Positions 43,357 to 51,890 of a stretch of DNA of 64,000 nt are shown here, in pieces. The notes below the pieces were generated by a model that was not told the DNA's origin, did not search any database, and saw only the letters and a program-made list of their open reading frames with translations. Positions within the stretch are counted from its first letter, which is position 1; each line of letters starts with the position of its first letter. Source of the stretch: Sulfitobacter brevis (GTDB taxonomy: Bacteria; Pseudomonadota; Alphaproteobacteria; Rhodobacterales; Rhodobacteraceae); NCBI RefSeq assembly GCF_900112755.1, contig NZ_FOMW01000008.1:1-64000 (forward strand), in the 5' to 3' direction. The translations under genes were made by a program, and so were the position numbers.

Positions 43357-44030
43357 TGAGCGTGCGTGGCTATCTCCTTACAGCGATTGCCGTTCTCGGG
43401 ATCGCCGCGCTCGGGATTTGGTGGCTTTCGCCTTCGACATTTGGCGATCTCCGACAGCTTTTGAACCGCGACGCGCTTGAGCAACTGGTCGAGCAATCCG
43501 GTCTGTGGGGGCCGCTGGTGATTATTGGTCTGATGATCCTTGCCGTCGTTGCCAGCCCGCTCCCTAGCGCCCCGATTGCCATGGCTGCAGGCGCCGCTTA
43601 CGGCCATGTCTGGGGAACGGTTCAAGTTGTCATTGGGGCTGAAATAGGCGCTCTGATCGCCTTTGGCCTTGCCCGTGTGCTAGGGCATGACACGCTGCGG
43701 CGAGTGTTCGGAGAGCAGATCGACACGGGATTATTCGGGTCGCAGAACGCGCTGACTGGGACAGTGTTTGTCAGCCGTCTGATGCCGTTCCTCTCGTTTG
43801 ACCTCGTCAGCTATGCGGCGGGCCTCAGCAATCTGCATGCTTGGCGTTTTGCCTTGGCGACGCTGGCCGGGATCATACCTGCCAGCTTCTTGATTGCCCA
43901 TGTCGGCGCCGAAGCCGTGAGCGGAGATATGGGGCGAGCCACTTGGGCGGTGCTTGGTCTTGGCCTCGTCACAGGTCTGCCCATACTTTGGGTCGCGGTC
44001 CGTCAGCGTGGTAACAAGAAGAGCAGTTAA
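43356..44030 (+). CDS. TVP38/TMEM64 (DedA-superfamily) membrane protein
   Basis: 224 residues from ATG 43356. About five to six helices with the SNARE-associated/VTT domain: GPLVIIGLMILAVVASPLPSAPIAMAAGAAYGHVWG and FVSRLMPFLSFDLVSYAAGLSNLHAWRFALATLAGIIPASF. VTT proteins are lipid scramblases or ion/proton-linked transporters, and several bacterial members sit in mercury, selenite or sulfide loci. Coupled to the DUF302 gene. Confidence 0.88.
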   Translation: MSVRGYLLTAIAVLGIAALGIWWLSPSTFGDLRQLLNRDALEQLVEQSGLWGPLVIIGLMILAVVASPLPSAPIAMAAGAAYGHVWGTVQVVIGAEIGALIAFGLARVLGHDTLRRVFGEQIDTGLFGSQNALTGTVFVSRLMPFLSFDLVSYAAGLSNLHAWRFALATLAGIIPASFLIAHVGAEAVSGDMGRATWAVLGLGLVTGLPILWVAVRQRGNKKSS

Positions 44031-44118
44031 CGTTGGGCAGTTTACGTATGTCCGATTATTACACGTAGCATGAGGCTGCCTCCGTCCGATACTCTTAGGT
44101 CTGATCGAACCAGTTTCC

Positions 44119-45561
44119 TTACACAATGGTGACTTGGCCTGCACCGGCAACGCTCTTTTGGTCGTTCCAAGCTGGATCAGCAAACCAGCGTTCCATCGCA
44201 GTGATTGCCGTGATCTCAAGATTTTTTCGATCCGTCCCGAATGCCTCAGGCACGCCTTGCGCTGTGATGAAGCTGACGGGGTATTGCGCGTTGGGATCAA
44301 GAGGGCCACCTTGGGTGAAAGCGCCAACGATCCGTTGCGATTTCGGGTTCTCCAGCTTTAATTGTAGCGACAATCCTCGAAACCGTTTTAAGTATCCACC
44401 CATCTGATCGAACGGATCGCAAGCAAACGTGCGTTCGATGTTTTCTTCCATCATCTTCAGGATTTCTTGGCCATACATTGTGACAGTCGAAACCGGTGGA
44501 TTGACGGGGACGATGTTCCACAAATCGTTACAGGTCACGTCCCCTGGCGGAACGGGCACGCCGTAGCGCCATCCGTTTGAGAAAGCAATTTCAGTTCCTC
44601 CTGCCTTTGCAACCGCTGCTAGCAGGACATCATCCATTGGGGCAGTCAGACATGTATTGCGGTGCATGGCGATGGGGGTGCGGCCGACGATCCGCGTCAG
44701 ATCCTCTCCCTTGCTTTGCGCCTCTGCCACAAGTGCGGCCATCTCGGCGTCTTCGGTAATTGTGTCATCAATCTGGATGAGACTATGGGAGCTTTCCACA
44801 ATCTGACCGTCCGCGACCGATAAATCTAGTCGACCGATAAACGCGCCGTGGCATCCGGACTGGATTATTAGGGTTTCTCCGACCGCGACAGGTTCGCTTA
44901 GTCTGTTATGGGTATGTCCACTGAGGATAACGTTAATGCCGCCAACCTGACGTGCAAGCTCTAGGTCCTGCGGCAGCCCTAGGTGGGACAAAACGATGAC
45001 TAGATCCGCGCCTTTTGAGCGGAGCGCCGCGCTCTCAGCCCGCGCTTCGTCCACGCCGTTCGTAAACCGCACACCTTCGGAAAAATGCGGGGGCATGCTT
45101 TTATCGATGATTGTCGCAGCAATGCCAATGACCCCGATTTGCAGGCCTCCGACCTCCCTCATGACCGTTGCGGGGAAAGGCCTGGTGTTGTCTCCCTTCC
45201 GGTAACAGTTTGCCGCTAGAAGAGGATAAGATAGTCGCGCCGCGAGTTCTTCGACATGCGCTGGACCCCATGCGAATTCCCAGTGAGCGGTCATAGCTGC
45301 AAGGCCAAGGGCATTGATCGGTGGAACCAGGGCTTTGCCCTTGGTTGTCACGGCAAGATGGGTACCGTGAAAGGTGTCACCGTTGTCCAGCGCGAGCGTT
45401 GCGCCCGAGGTTTCAGATTTGATCCGATCAAAAAGTGTTTTGATCCGCGCTAAACCGCCGAGCATCGGATACTCCGGCCCAGCGGCGGTCCAAATCAGTT
45501 CAGGGTGCGGGGTCAGATACCCGTGCAAATCGTTCATTTGCAGCAGTGTGATACGAGACAT
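44119..45561 (-). CDS. Cytoplasmic SoxB-like / 5'-nucleotidase-family metallophosphatase
   Basis: 480 residues with no signal peptide (starts MSRITLLQMNDLHG). Metallophosphatase motifs: NDLHG, ALDNGDTFHGT, VIVLSHLG and LSGHTHN, followed by a 5'-nucleotidase C-terminal domain (FSNGWRYGVPVPPGDVT). Where nucleotidases have GNHEF, this has TAHWEFAWGP, the HWEF form seen in thiosulfohydrolase SoxB. SoxB is periplasmic and works on SoxYZ-bound sulfur, but there are no soxYZ genes here. Activity is therefore uncertain. 41 bp downstream of its start lies the AcfC gene end, which follows on the same strand. Confidence 0.8.
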   Translation of the reverse strand: MSRITLLQMNDLHGYLTPHPELIWTAAGPEYPMLGGLARIKTLFDRIKSETSGATLALDNGDTFHGTHLAVTTKGKALVPPINALGLAAMTAHWEFAWGPAHVEELAARLSYPLLAANCYRKGDNTRPFPATVMREVGGLQIGVIGIAATIIDKSMPPHFSEGVRFTNGVDEARAESAALRSKGADLVIVLSHLGLPQDLELARQVGGINVILSGHTHNRLSEPVAVGETLIIQSGCHGAFIGRLDLSVADGQIVESSHSLIQIDDTITEDAEMAALVAEAQSKGEDLTRIVGRTPIAMHRNTCLTAPMDDVLLAAVAKAGGTEIAFSNGWRYGVPVPPGDVTCNDLWNIVPVNPPVSTVTMYGQEILKMMEENIERTFACDPFDQMGGYLKRFRGLSLQLKLENPKSQRIVGAFTQGGPLDPNAQYPVSFITAQGVPEAFGTDRKNLEITAITAMERWFADPAWNDQKSVAGAGQVTIV

Positions 45562-45602
45562 TTTTTCCCCATTCCAATAAGTAATTCCAGGTGGGCTGAA
45601 CG

Positions 45603-46376
45603 CTAGTCAAATTGCCGTTGCCACCCATGGTTGCCAAAAATGGATGCGCCCATTTCTCCTTTGAGGAATGCAAAAAACTGTGTAACTTCATCACTATCTT
45701 TGCCCTTTTCAGTCCGTGCGATCGAGGCGTCCCTATAAATAGTGAGGTCGGGCTCGGTTGGAACCAGATCTGCAATGTCAGGATTGTCGATCTGCCAATG
45801 GTTCCATATCAGCCAAGCGTCAATGCTGTCGTCGCTGTTCCAGATGTCTCGCGCGGCACCGCTGTTCGGGGCCAAAATGTCTATATGCGAGCGGAAACTT
45901 TTCATTGCATCCACATCGCGCAGTCGGCCGACAACATCTTCCCACATTCCAACCTGACCGGCGCCGTCAACTACCATCAGTCCGAGATCACGGCTGGCCA
46001 AATCGGCAATACCTTTGATCTCTTTCGGGTTCCCTTTGCGTACAAGAATGGCAGAGGGTCGCAGAAATAGCGGTTCTACGCTTTCGTTAATGATGCCACC
46101 ATGTGCAGTGATAAAGTCATCCATCATGTTCTGGGAGCCGCTAAAGATTGCATCGGCATCAATCTTTGCTGACTCCATCCACTTGGATGCAGGCCCCGCT
46201 GTGACCGTGACGGCAATGCCGGTTTGCTTTTCAAAGGCCAGAGCCGCCTCTTTCATCGCTGGCGTCGGACCCCCAGGCCCAAAAATCGAGATGTCGGCGT
46301 TTGCTGAGGAAGTGGCCAGAGTTGCAATTAATGCAAGGTAGACAATTGAGGACCTCGTAGCCATGTTGTGTACCAT
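45603..46376 (-). CDS. AcfC-like periplasmic substrate-binding protein
   Basis: 257 residues; the start could also be ATG 46364. Signal peptide to ANA, then a ModA/sulfate-binding-like fold of the AcfC type: FGPGGPTPAMKEAALAFEKQTG, IFSGSQNMMDDFI, LVRKGNPKEIKGIADL, VVDGAGQVGMWEDV and DAWLIWNHWQ. No ABC transporter genes are adjacent, as is usual for AcfC. It is immediately upstream of the SoxB-like gene on the same strand. Ligand unknown; an oxyanion such as sulfate, phosphonate or molybdate would suit the fold. Confidence 0.86.
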   Translation of the reverse strand: MVHNMATRSSIVYLALIATLATSSANADISIFGPGGPTPAMKEAALAFEKQTGIAVTVTAGPASKWMESAKIDADAIFSGSQNMMDDFITAHGGIINESVEPLFLRPSAILVRKGNPKEIKGIADLASRDLGLMVVDGAGQVGMWEDVVGRLRDVDAMKSFRSHIDILAPNSGAARDIWNSDDSIDAWLIWNHWQIDNPDIADLVPTEPDLTIYRDASIARTEKGKDSDEVTQFFAFLKGEMGASIFGNHGWQRQFD

Positions 46377-46882
46377 CCATTTTGTTATGTATGGTTAAAC
46401 ATTCAAAGTTTGATATATGTTCCGCCCTAAAAGAATTTAGTTTGGGGTATTTTGATCTGACGATGCTTTGAGATTCGCGGCAAACATGATGGGCGGGTTG
46501 TTCCGCTTAGTGCGTCGGCCGACGATGAGTATTGACCAACGCCTTTTATGGGAGAGGGCGCTGTAAGGGCATACCTGAACTGTGGGGTGAGATGCGCCAG
46601 CTCTCATGCTGCATCATGCATTTAGGTCAGCAACCCGCAGGAAGCGATCTTTGCAAAGTTGGGGCATTCCCGGCCTTATGTCTCAAACGCACCAAGGGCG
46701 AAAAGCCCTGCGCACCAAGCGGGTGTAGTGATGATTAAGATGCTGGCGCAACTGGTGTTAAGCTTAGGTCATTTTTCCGCCGGGCATCGGGGAGGTGTAT
46801 ATGTCCGATCCTGCTGTGGGGATTTTTTGGAATGTGAGTGTCAAGCTTTTAGAGACCATCAACTTAAGTAGGGATGATGGTT
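46377..46882 (+). other. Intergenic stretch next to an IS remnant
   Basis: 506 bp. Open frames at 46532-46738 and 46659-46871 have no recognisable similarity. The last 100 bp or so may belong to the left flank of the IS3 remnant that begins at 46883. Confidence 0.5.
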
Positions 46883-47276
46883 ATGACAAAAAGCAAAATG
46901 GCAAATACTCGCCAGAGGTCCGCGCACCTGCGGTCCGGATGGTGTTTGAGCATCAAGGTTCATACGGAAACGCAAGCGGGCGCGATTGCGGTTACTGCAC
47001 CCAAGATTGGCTAAGGCTGGCATCGAACCGTCGGTCGGCAGCGTCGGGGATTCCTACGACAACGCCCTCGCTGAAACGATGAATGGTCTCTACAAAACCG
47101 GGCTGGTTCATCGTCAGGGCCCGTGGCGCAACATGCAGAATCTGGAAATACCCACCCTTGGCTGGGTCGATTGGTTCAACAACCGGCGTCTGCTTGGTCC
47201 CATCGGAAACATCCCGCCAGCGGAGGCTGAACAGAACTTCTATGCACAGCACGACGTGCTCGATATGGTCGCGTAA
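46883..47276 (+). mobile_element. IS3-family remnant, internally deleted
   Basis: The 5' part encodes an OrfA start with frameshifts (NGKYSPEVRAPAVRMVFEHQGSY, then ETQAGAIAVTAPKIG in another frame). From about 47010 it jumps to the C-terminal end of the OrfB integrase (GIEPSVGSVGDSYDNALAETMNGLYK, then GWVDWFNNRRLLGPIGNIPPAEAE). The middle, with most of the DDE core, is missing. TGACTTGACCCC near 47403 may be the right end. Inactive. Confidence 0.85.
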
Positions 47277-47450
47277 AATGAAGCTACAGGTCGCCGGTGA
47301 GACCGGGGCGATTCACCCCTGAATTTGGGATTTCCACAGAAACGGGTGCAAAATCAGCAAAGATTGTTGGAATGAACGAATTTCGCACCCCGCATGTTAC
47401 GCTGACTTGACCCCACTGGCAGCGACCAGCCTTCGCTAACTGGTTAAAAT

Positions 47451-48422
47451 CTATCTACCGATCATCCATGAGCCCTCAGGCCAGAAAGCATGAAATGCGA
47501 AGGCAAACATCACATCGTGCGCCACGTCGCGCCCCTGATCGTCGCGGACACGGATCGTCCCGACATCACGCCCCTTCGCAATTATATCTGTATCCAGGGC
47601 TGACGCCTGTCCTGCTTCCCAACTGATTTTGATCCCTGCTTCATCCACGCCGCCTTCGTCGCGAACCCGAGAAACGGGCCAGGCTTTGTTGCCGACCCTA
47701 ACGACCCTTGCCACCGGAGAAATGCCATGCGGTGGCATCTCTCCATTGTACAGGAACGGACGAGCCGAAGTGTCATACCCCTGATAGGGATTGCGACCAT
47801 AAGCCCGCGATGTCGCCGGTTGTTTCATCACCAATCCAGTCCCGCTGTTGCGTTCACGAAACTGAGACCAACTTTCCATCCAACTGGGCAACATCTTCAA
47901 TTCAGTGCCCGTCAGATTCCCAACGATTGCCTCGCCGGTGGCCTGTTGCCACCAGCTTTGCGTCTCACGGTCGAACATCACCATGTCGGAGTTGCGCAGC
48001 TTACCTGAAACGCCAAACGTCAGGACGCCGTGGTCTGTCTGCCTGTCGAAAGTGACACCGGAGTTGCAAAGCGGGCAGAACGTGACAGCGATTGGGGCAC
48101 CGTCAATGGTGTCGTTGACGATCTCGTGCCAGATCAGGTAGCGGATCGGATAAGCCCGCTCCCTTTGGCCGGCGATCGCCACAGTAAGCACGGGCTCATT
48201 GGCCTCCAGACGGCCTTCTTTGACATCGCTTTGAAATTTAGGAGTGTTGATCGCTGGGATACCATCTTTGGGAGGGCCACCTGACAGAATTTCTGTCCAG
48301 CTCTTTATACTGGTTTTGCTGAAGTTTGTGGTTGGCCACTCTTGCTTCCAGATATCCGGTTCTGCAAGGGCAGGGGTGTTGACCAACAAAAGGGCAACCA
48401 TTATCTGTATCAGTCGCTGCAT
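47451..48422 (-). CDS. Secreted DUF3179 protein
   Basis: 323 residues from ATG 48422 (GGAG 7 bp upstream; an in-frame GTG is at 48428). Signal peptide to ALA. DUF3179 motifs: AYPIRYLIWHEIVNDTIDGAPIAVTFCPLCNSG, LRNSDMVMFDRETQSWWQQATGEAIVG and WMESWSQFRE. The CPLC pair could be redox active or bind metal. Function of the family is unknown. It stands alone between an IS3 remnant and the second transpeptidase cassette. Confidence 0.88.
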   Translation of the reverse strand: MQRLIQIMVALLLVNTPALAEPDIWKQEWPTTNFSKTSIKSWTEILSGGPPKDGIPAINTPKFQSDVKEGRLEANEPVLTVAIAGQRERAYPIRYLIWHEIVNDTIDGAPIAVTFCPLCNSGVTFDRQTDHGVLTFGVSGKLRNSDMVMFDRETQSWWQQATGEAIVGNLTGTELKMLPSWMESWSQFRERNSGTGLVMKQPATSRAYGRNPYQGYDTSARPFLYNGEMPPHGISPVARVVRVGNKAWPVSRVRDEGGVDEAGIKISWEAGQASALDTDIIAKGRDVGTIRVRDDQGRDVAHDVMFAFAFHAFWPEGSWMIGR

Positions 48423-48847
48423 CGGCACACTCCATAGATCACGGGTTTATCGTATGATGCATGTCGAGGGAGGGTCTGCCTAGCCAAGCCACGGCAATGT
48501 GAGAACTCGGTAATTGGGGTTAACTGCGCAAATTGCGAGGTGCCTTTCCGCCCAAGCTGGACCTTTATGTGTTTCGCCGCTCGCGATCGCTGTACTCTAA
48601 GTGCTGAGGCTGCGCTTGGCTTTACCATAGCTATTCACAGTTAAAATGCTTCCCAGGATTGCAGTAGCCGAATGTCGCAGAAGGGGACGAGCTGCGCGGA
48701 CCTTCTGAGTCCTGAAACCGCGTGCACTGTGTTGCCGCTATCCCAAACCAAATGTTGGCGTATCGCTCGCTGATCGAAAACCAGAGGGCGACTTCGCAAA
48801 ACGATCTGAACGCTGAATACTCTTAAGATCGCGCTTTAAGGAGGCAA
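48423..48847 (+). other. Intergenic stretch, no gene supported
   Basis: 425 bp up to the left border of the duplicated cassette. No open frame with similarity, no clear hairpin. Confidence 0.45.
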
Positions 48848-48913
48848 CAGTCGATTTTACTTTGCGGCCGAAACACCTTAATGGAATCGTAGAAACTTCT
48901 GGGATATTTACTG

Positions 48914-49195
48914 ATGAACACTCGAGTTTGGCTTGTGGGATGTGCGGCTTTGTTGGTTACAGCCTGCGGGGATGTGCAGAGCACGACTGGCAGCCCCGCC
49001 GAGGGGTTCTTCAAAGAATTGCCTGAAGGCGTTCTTGCTATCGCAGCAAAGAACCAAGATCTGACCACCGTTCGGATAGACCCTGCTGATGGTTGTTATG
49101 TCTATCGACATGTCGGCCCTGTCGAAACGACATTTCTGCCGCTGCGTGCGGATAATGGCCGGCCGATTTGCAGCCGCCCAGCTGTTACAGGATGA
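48914..49195 (+). CDS. Small lipoprotein (copy 2)
   Basis: 93 residues. Lipobox LLVTAC (Cys18). Differs from the copy at 25690 at five positions (residues 3, 16, 28, 46 and 80), all outside the conserved core DPADGCYVYRHVG. Convergent with the second transpeptidase copy. Function unknown. Confidence 0.78.
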   Translation: MNTRVWLVGCAALLVTACGDVQSTTGSPAEGFFKELPEGVLAIAAKNQDLTTVRIDPADGCYVYRHVGPVETTFLPLRADNGRPICSRPAVTG

Positions 49196-49199
49196 AAAG

Positions 49200-49220
49200 G
49201 AAAAGCGCTTGGCGCTTTTC
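49200..49220. terminator. Bidirectional hairpin of copy 2
   Basis: GAAAAGCGC (49200-49208) pairs with GCGCTTTTC (49212-49220) around TTG, exactly as in copy 1. Confidence 0.82.
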
Positions 49221-49246
49221 TCGTTCGTTGCCCTAACTCAAGCGGG

Positions 49247-49912
49247 TTAGCTGTTTGCAGTAGCCAGTTCTTCCGGAGCATATAGGATCGCTGTGGAGCC
49301 AGAACTAACCTGCTCATAAAGATCATTTATATGCGGCATAATCATCCGCACGCAGCCGGAACTGGCTCTGCCACCAATCGAACGTGGGCTGGGTGATCCG
49401 TGGATGCGCAGATAAGTGTCTCTATTTCCAACAAAGAGATACAAAGCGCGTGATCCAAGCGGATTTGAGGGCCCGGCATCCATGCCATCCGCATGCTGCT
49501 CATACAATTCCGGATCGCGCTTGATCATCGCCGGGGTCGGCGTCCAAGTTGGCCACTTAGCTTTGCGCCTGATAGAGTAAGTTCCCGGTTCATAGAGGTT
49601 ACCCCGTGCGATGGCCACGCCGTACCTCATTGCGGTGCCGTTATCACGGATGTGGTACAGATAGCGCGCAACAGCATCGACATGGATATCACCCGCAGTC
49701 AGGTTTGCATTTGCTTCGACCACGCGAGGAAGGAACCGCGATGCGACACCCCAAGGATTGGTTGTGCTGGGGTCGTAGCCGGCAGGCGTCACTTGCGCGT
49801 CCCATGCATCCCACTTCGACCGATCTGTTGTCGCCGCAACTGCGGATGAAATTGAAAGCGGTGCGGAAAATAGCGCTGCAGTAGAAATGATGAAATGGCG
49901 TTTGGTTAACAT
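49247..49912 (-). CDS. YkuD-type L,D-transpeptidase (copy 2)
   Basis: 221 residues with the same amino-acid sequence as the product of 26024-26689. Every difference checked in the DNA is silent (for example in the codons for Thr167, Asn150 and Ser113). Catalytic His171 and Cys187 (SSGCVR) are kept. Both copies are therefore probably functional and under selection, or were recently homogenised. Confidence 0.9.
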   Translation of the reverse strand: MLTKRHFIISTAALFSAPLSISSAVAATTDRSKWDAWDAQVTPAGYDPSTTNPWGVASRFLPRVVEANANLTAGDIHVDAVARYLYHIRDNGTAMRYGVAIARGNLYEPGTYSIRRKAKWPTWTPTPAMIKRDPELYEQHADGMDAGPSNPLGSRALYLFVGNRDTYLRIHGSPSPRSIGGRASSGCVRMIMPHINDLYEQVSSGSTAILYAPEELATANS

Positions 49913-50074
49913 ATTTATGCTCCTGATCGTCTTCTAACTTAATCAGCTGCACAGAGTCCATATCTGTGCCCGGGTTGCTGATCGTTGAGCTGCCGCTGAA
50001 CCAGAGATCACTACCTTCAATTTGCGAATTAGACTGGCCATTTCTAAGGTGCGTTTCATATAGCTCACGGAAGC

Positions 50075-50385
50075 TTGTGCTCATCGTGGGATGTCCCCGG
50101 TGAAGTGGTCCACCAATTGGGATATGATCATCCCGTTTTAGGAGGACTAAACGATAGCTGGACAACGGGAAAAGCCAGAAGGCTGATTAACCGCGCGGTA
50201 TTCTATACGTTACGCGAAGCTCAGATCCTGATCGAGCGTTGGCGGCGCCACTTCAACACAGTCAGACCGCATAGCGCGCTGCGCTACCGCCCGCCCGCCC
50301 GCGCCACAAAGCATGATGCCGATAAACCAGAGGCCGACCATGCATTAACATTCAAACTGGACCACCCGATGGGGGCACTCCAACG
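50075..50385 (+). mobile_element. IS3-family remnant
   Basis: Bases 50189-50385 encode the C-terminal end of an OrfB integrase (AVFYTLREAQILIERWRRHF, NTVRPHSALRYRPPA), which includes the last DDE-type Glu region. The upstream part at about 50090-50155 looks like an IS leader (GGAGGACTAAACG), with the body deleted. It is abutted by the IS5 remnant at 50386. Confidence 0.75.
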
Positions 50386-51121
50386 GGGCTGGACTGGGAC
50401 CTGCCTGACTTCAGCACCATCTGCCGACGTCAGAGGACGCTTGTGGTGAACATTCCGTATCGCAGCGCGAAGGGCCCATTGCACCTGCTTATCGATTGCG
50501 CAGGAATCAAGGTCGAAGGGGAGGTCGAATGGAATGCGCGTAAGCATGGCGGCCCCAAACGGCGCGTCTGGCGCAAGAACCACATCGGCATGGATGAGCA
50601 GACGTTGGAAGTCAGAGCGGCCGAGATCACGGGTAGCAACACCGGGGATGCACCGATATTGCCTCATCTACTCGACCAGATCCCGCGCGATCAGGAGATT
50701 GGCAGTGTGACCGCGGATGGAGCATACGACACGCGCAGATGCCACAACGCTATCGCTGACCGCGGAGCTGCTGCGGTCATCCGGCCACGCAAAAATGCCC
50801 AGCCATGGAAGCCAAGCAATGCCGGTGCCATCGCCAGGAACGACGCACTCAGCGCGTCAAAAAATCCGGGTCGGGCACTTTGGCGGAACTGGAGCGGCTG
50901 CCACCGCAGAAGCCGCGTCGAAACAAAGATGCATTGCATGAAACTGCTCGGCCAGCGACTGATGGCACGGCACTTCGACCGCCAGGTGGCCGAAGTTCAG
51001 GTGCGCATCGCGGTCCTGAATGGTTACACCGCCCTTGGCATCCCCATCACAAAGACCGTGGGCTAAATCCGTCTGGGGAAAGGGGAGCCATGTCCGTCAA
51101 CTGATTTGCGCAACAGAGTCC
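50386..51121 (+). mobile_element. IS5-family transposase remnant, 5'-truncated
   Basis: In frame from 50386 (GLDWDLPDFSTICRRQRTL) to the stop at 51066: PLHLLIDCAGIKVEG (first Asp), VTADGAYDTRRCHNAIADRG (second Asp), RRSRVETKMHCMKLLGQRLMAR (Glu), DRQVAEVQVRIAVLNGYTALGIP. The catalytic core is present, but the N-terminal part and left end are lost. The right inverted repeat (ATTTGCGCAACAGAGTCC) ends at about 51121, exactly where the yeiH gene is cut. Confidence 0.88.
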
Positions 51122-51833
51122 CTTCACAATCCGCGCGAGGCTCGTCTTCACACCGAGCGCCGAGATCGCAATCACCAGACACCAGCGCGAAAATACATTG
51201 AGCAGCGCGAGCAAGGGCGCGGGCAGCAAGCCGAGATTGGCTACCATCGCACATCCAGCGAACATCGGCAGGAACCATGGTATGCCCACACGTTGCTGCT
51301 GTGCGCCGCGGAAGCTGAGCATTGTCACCAACATGACGATCGGCAAAAGTGCGACGCGCAGAATTTTGACATAGGTGGCGATCACGCCCGCCTCTTCGCT
51401 AATTGAATAGCCCGCGCCGACGACCTGCGCCACGTCGTGGATTGTCGCTCCGACAAGAAAACCGCTTTCGACGTTATTGAGCCCCAAGGACTGGAAGAGG
51501 ATCGGACGCCATCCGGCGGCCTAAAAGGTAGGACATCAAGGCGCCGCAAGCCAGCGTCGCGAGAACAAATGCGATGACTGCGATGATGGGGGCGAACCCT
51601 AGGCTCATCACCTCCGCCAGACCGAGCCGCAGGCCCAGAAGCCCGACGCCAAAGCGCAGCAGGGTCTTGGCGGCAAAGTCGATGCCCGTAGCGCAAGTCT
51701 CATCCTCTGACAGGAAGTGAAACGCAATGCCGATGAGCAGCGCAAAGAGCATGACGGGGGCTCCGTAATGCTCGGACAGAAAGCTTGCGGCACCGGCGAT
51801 GACCGTGGCGAGCAGGAGGCCGCCCGCCCGCAT
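51122..51833 (-). pseudogene. YeiH-family (putative sulfate/sulfite exporter), broken
   Basis: Start at 51833 (MRAGGLLLATVIAG). The N-terminal helices are intact (GAPVMLFALLIGIAFHFLSEDE, LLRFGVGLLGLRLGLAE) up to LLGRRMASD. There about 50 residues are missing, and the frame shifts to PILFQSLGLNNVESGFLVGATIHDVAQVVGAGYS. The 3' end is cut by the IS5 right end after SLARIVK. YeiH-type exporters accompany many sulfonate-degradation genes. Here the gene lies just downstream of the HisD-type gene and cannot give a normal protein. Confidence 0.85.
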
Positions 51834-51890
51834 AGGGCGTGACCTGTGATGTCACGGGGATGAGCTGGGGTCTTCCTGGCGGTGGCCGGT

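Larger units (their letters stand above)
48848..49931. repeat. Copy 2 of the 1.08-kb duplication
   Basis: Matches 25624-26708 in the same orientation with scattered substitutions and one single-base indel in the hairpin region. The flanks differ; to the right lie IS3 and IS5 remnants. Confidence 0.92.
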
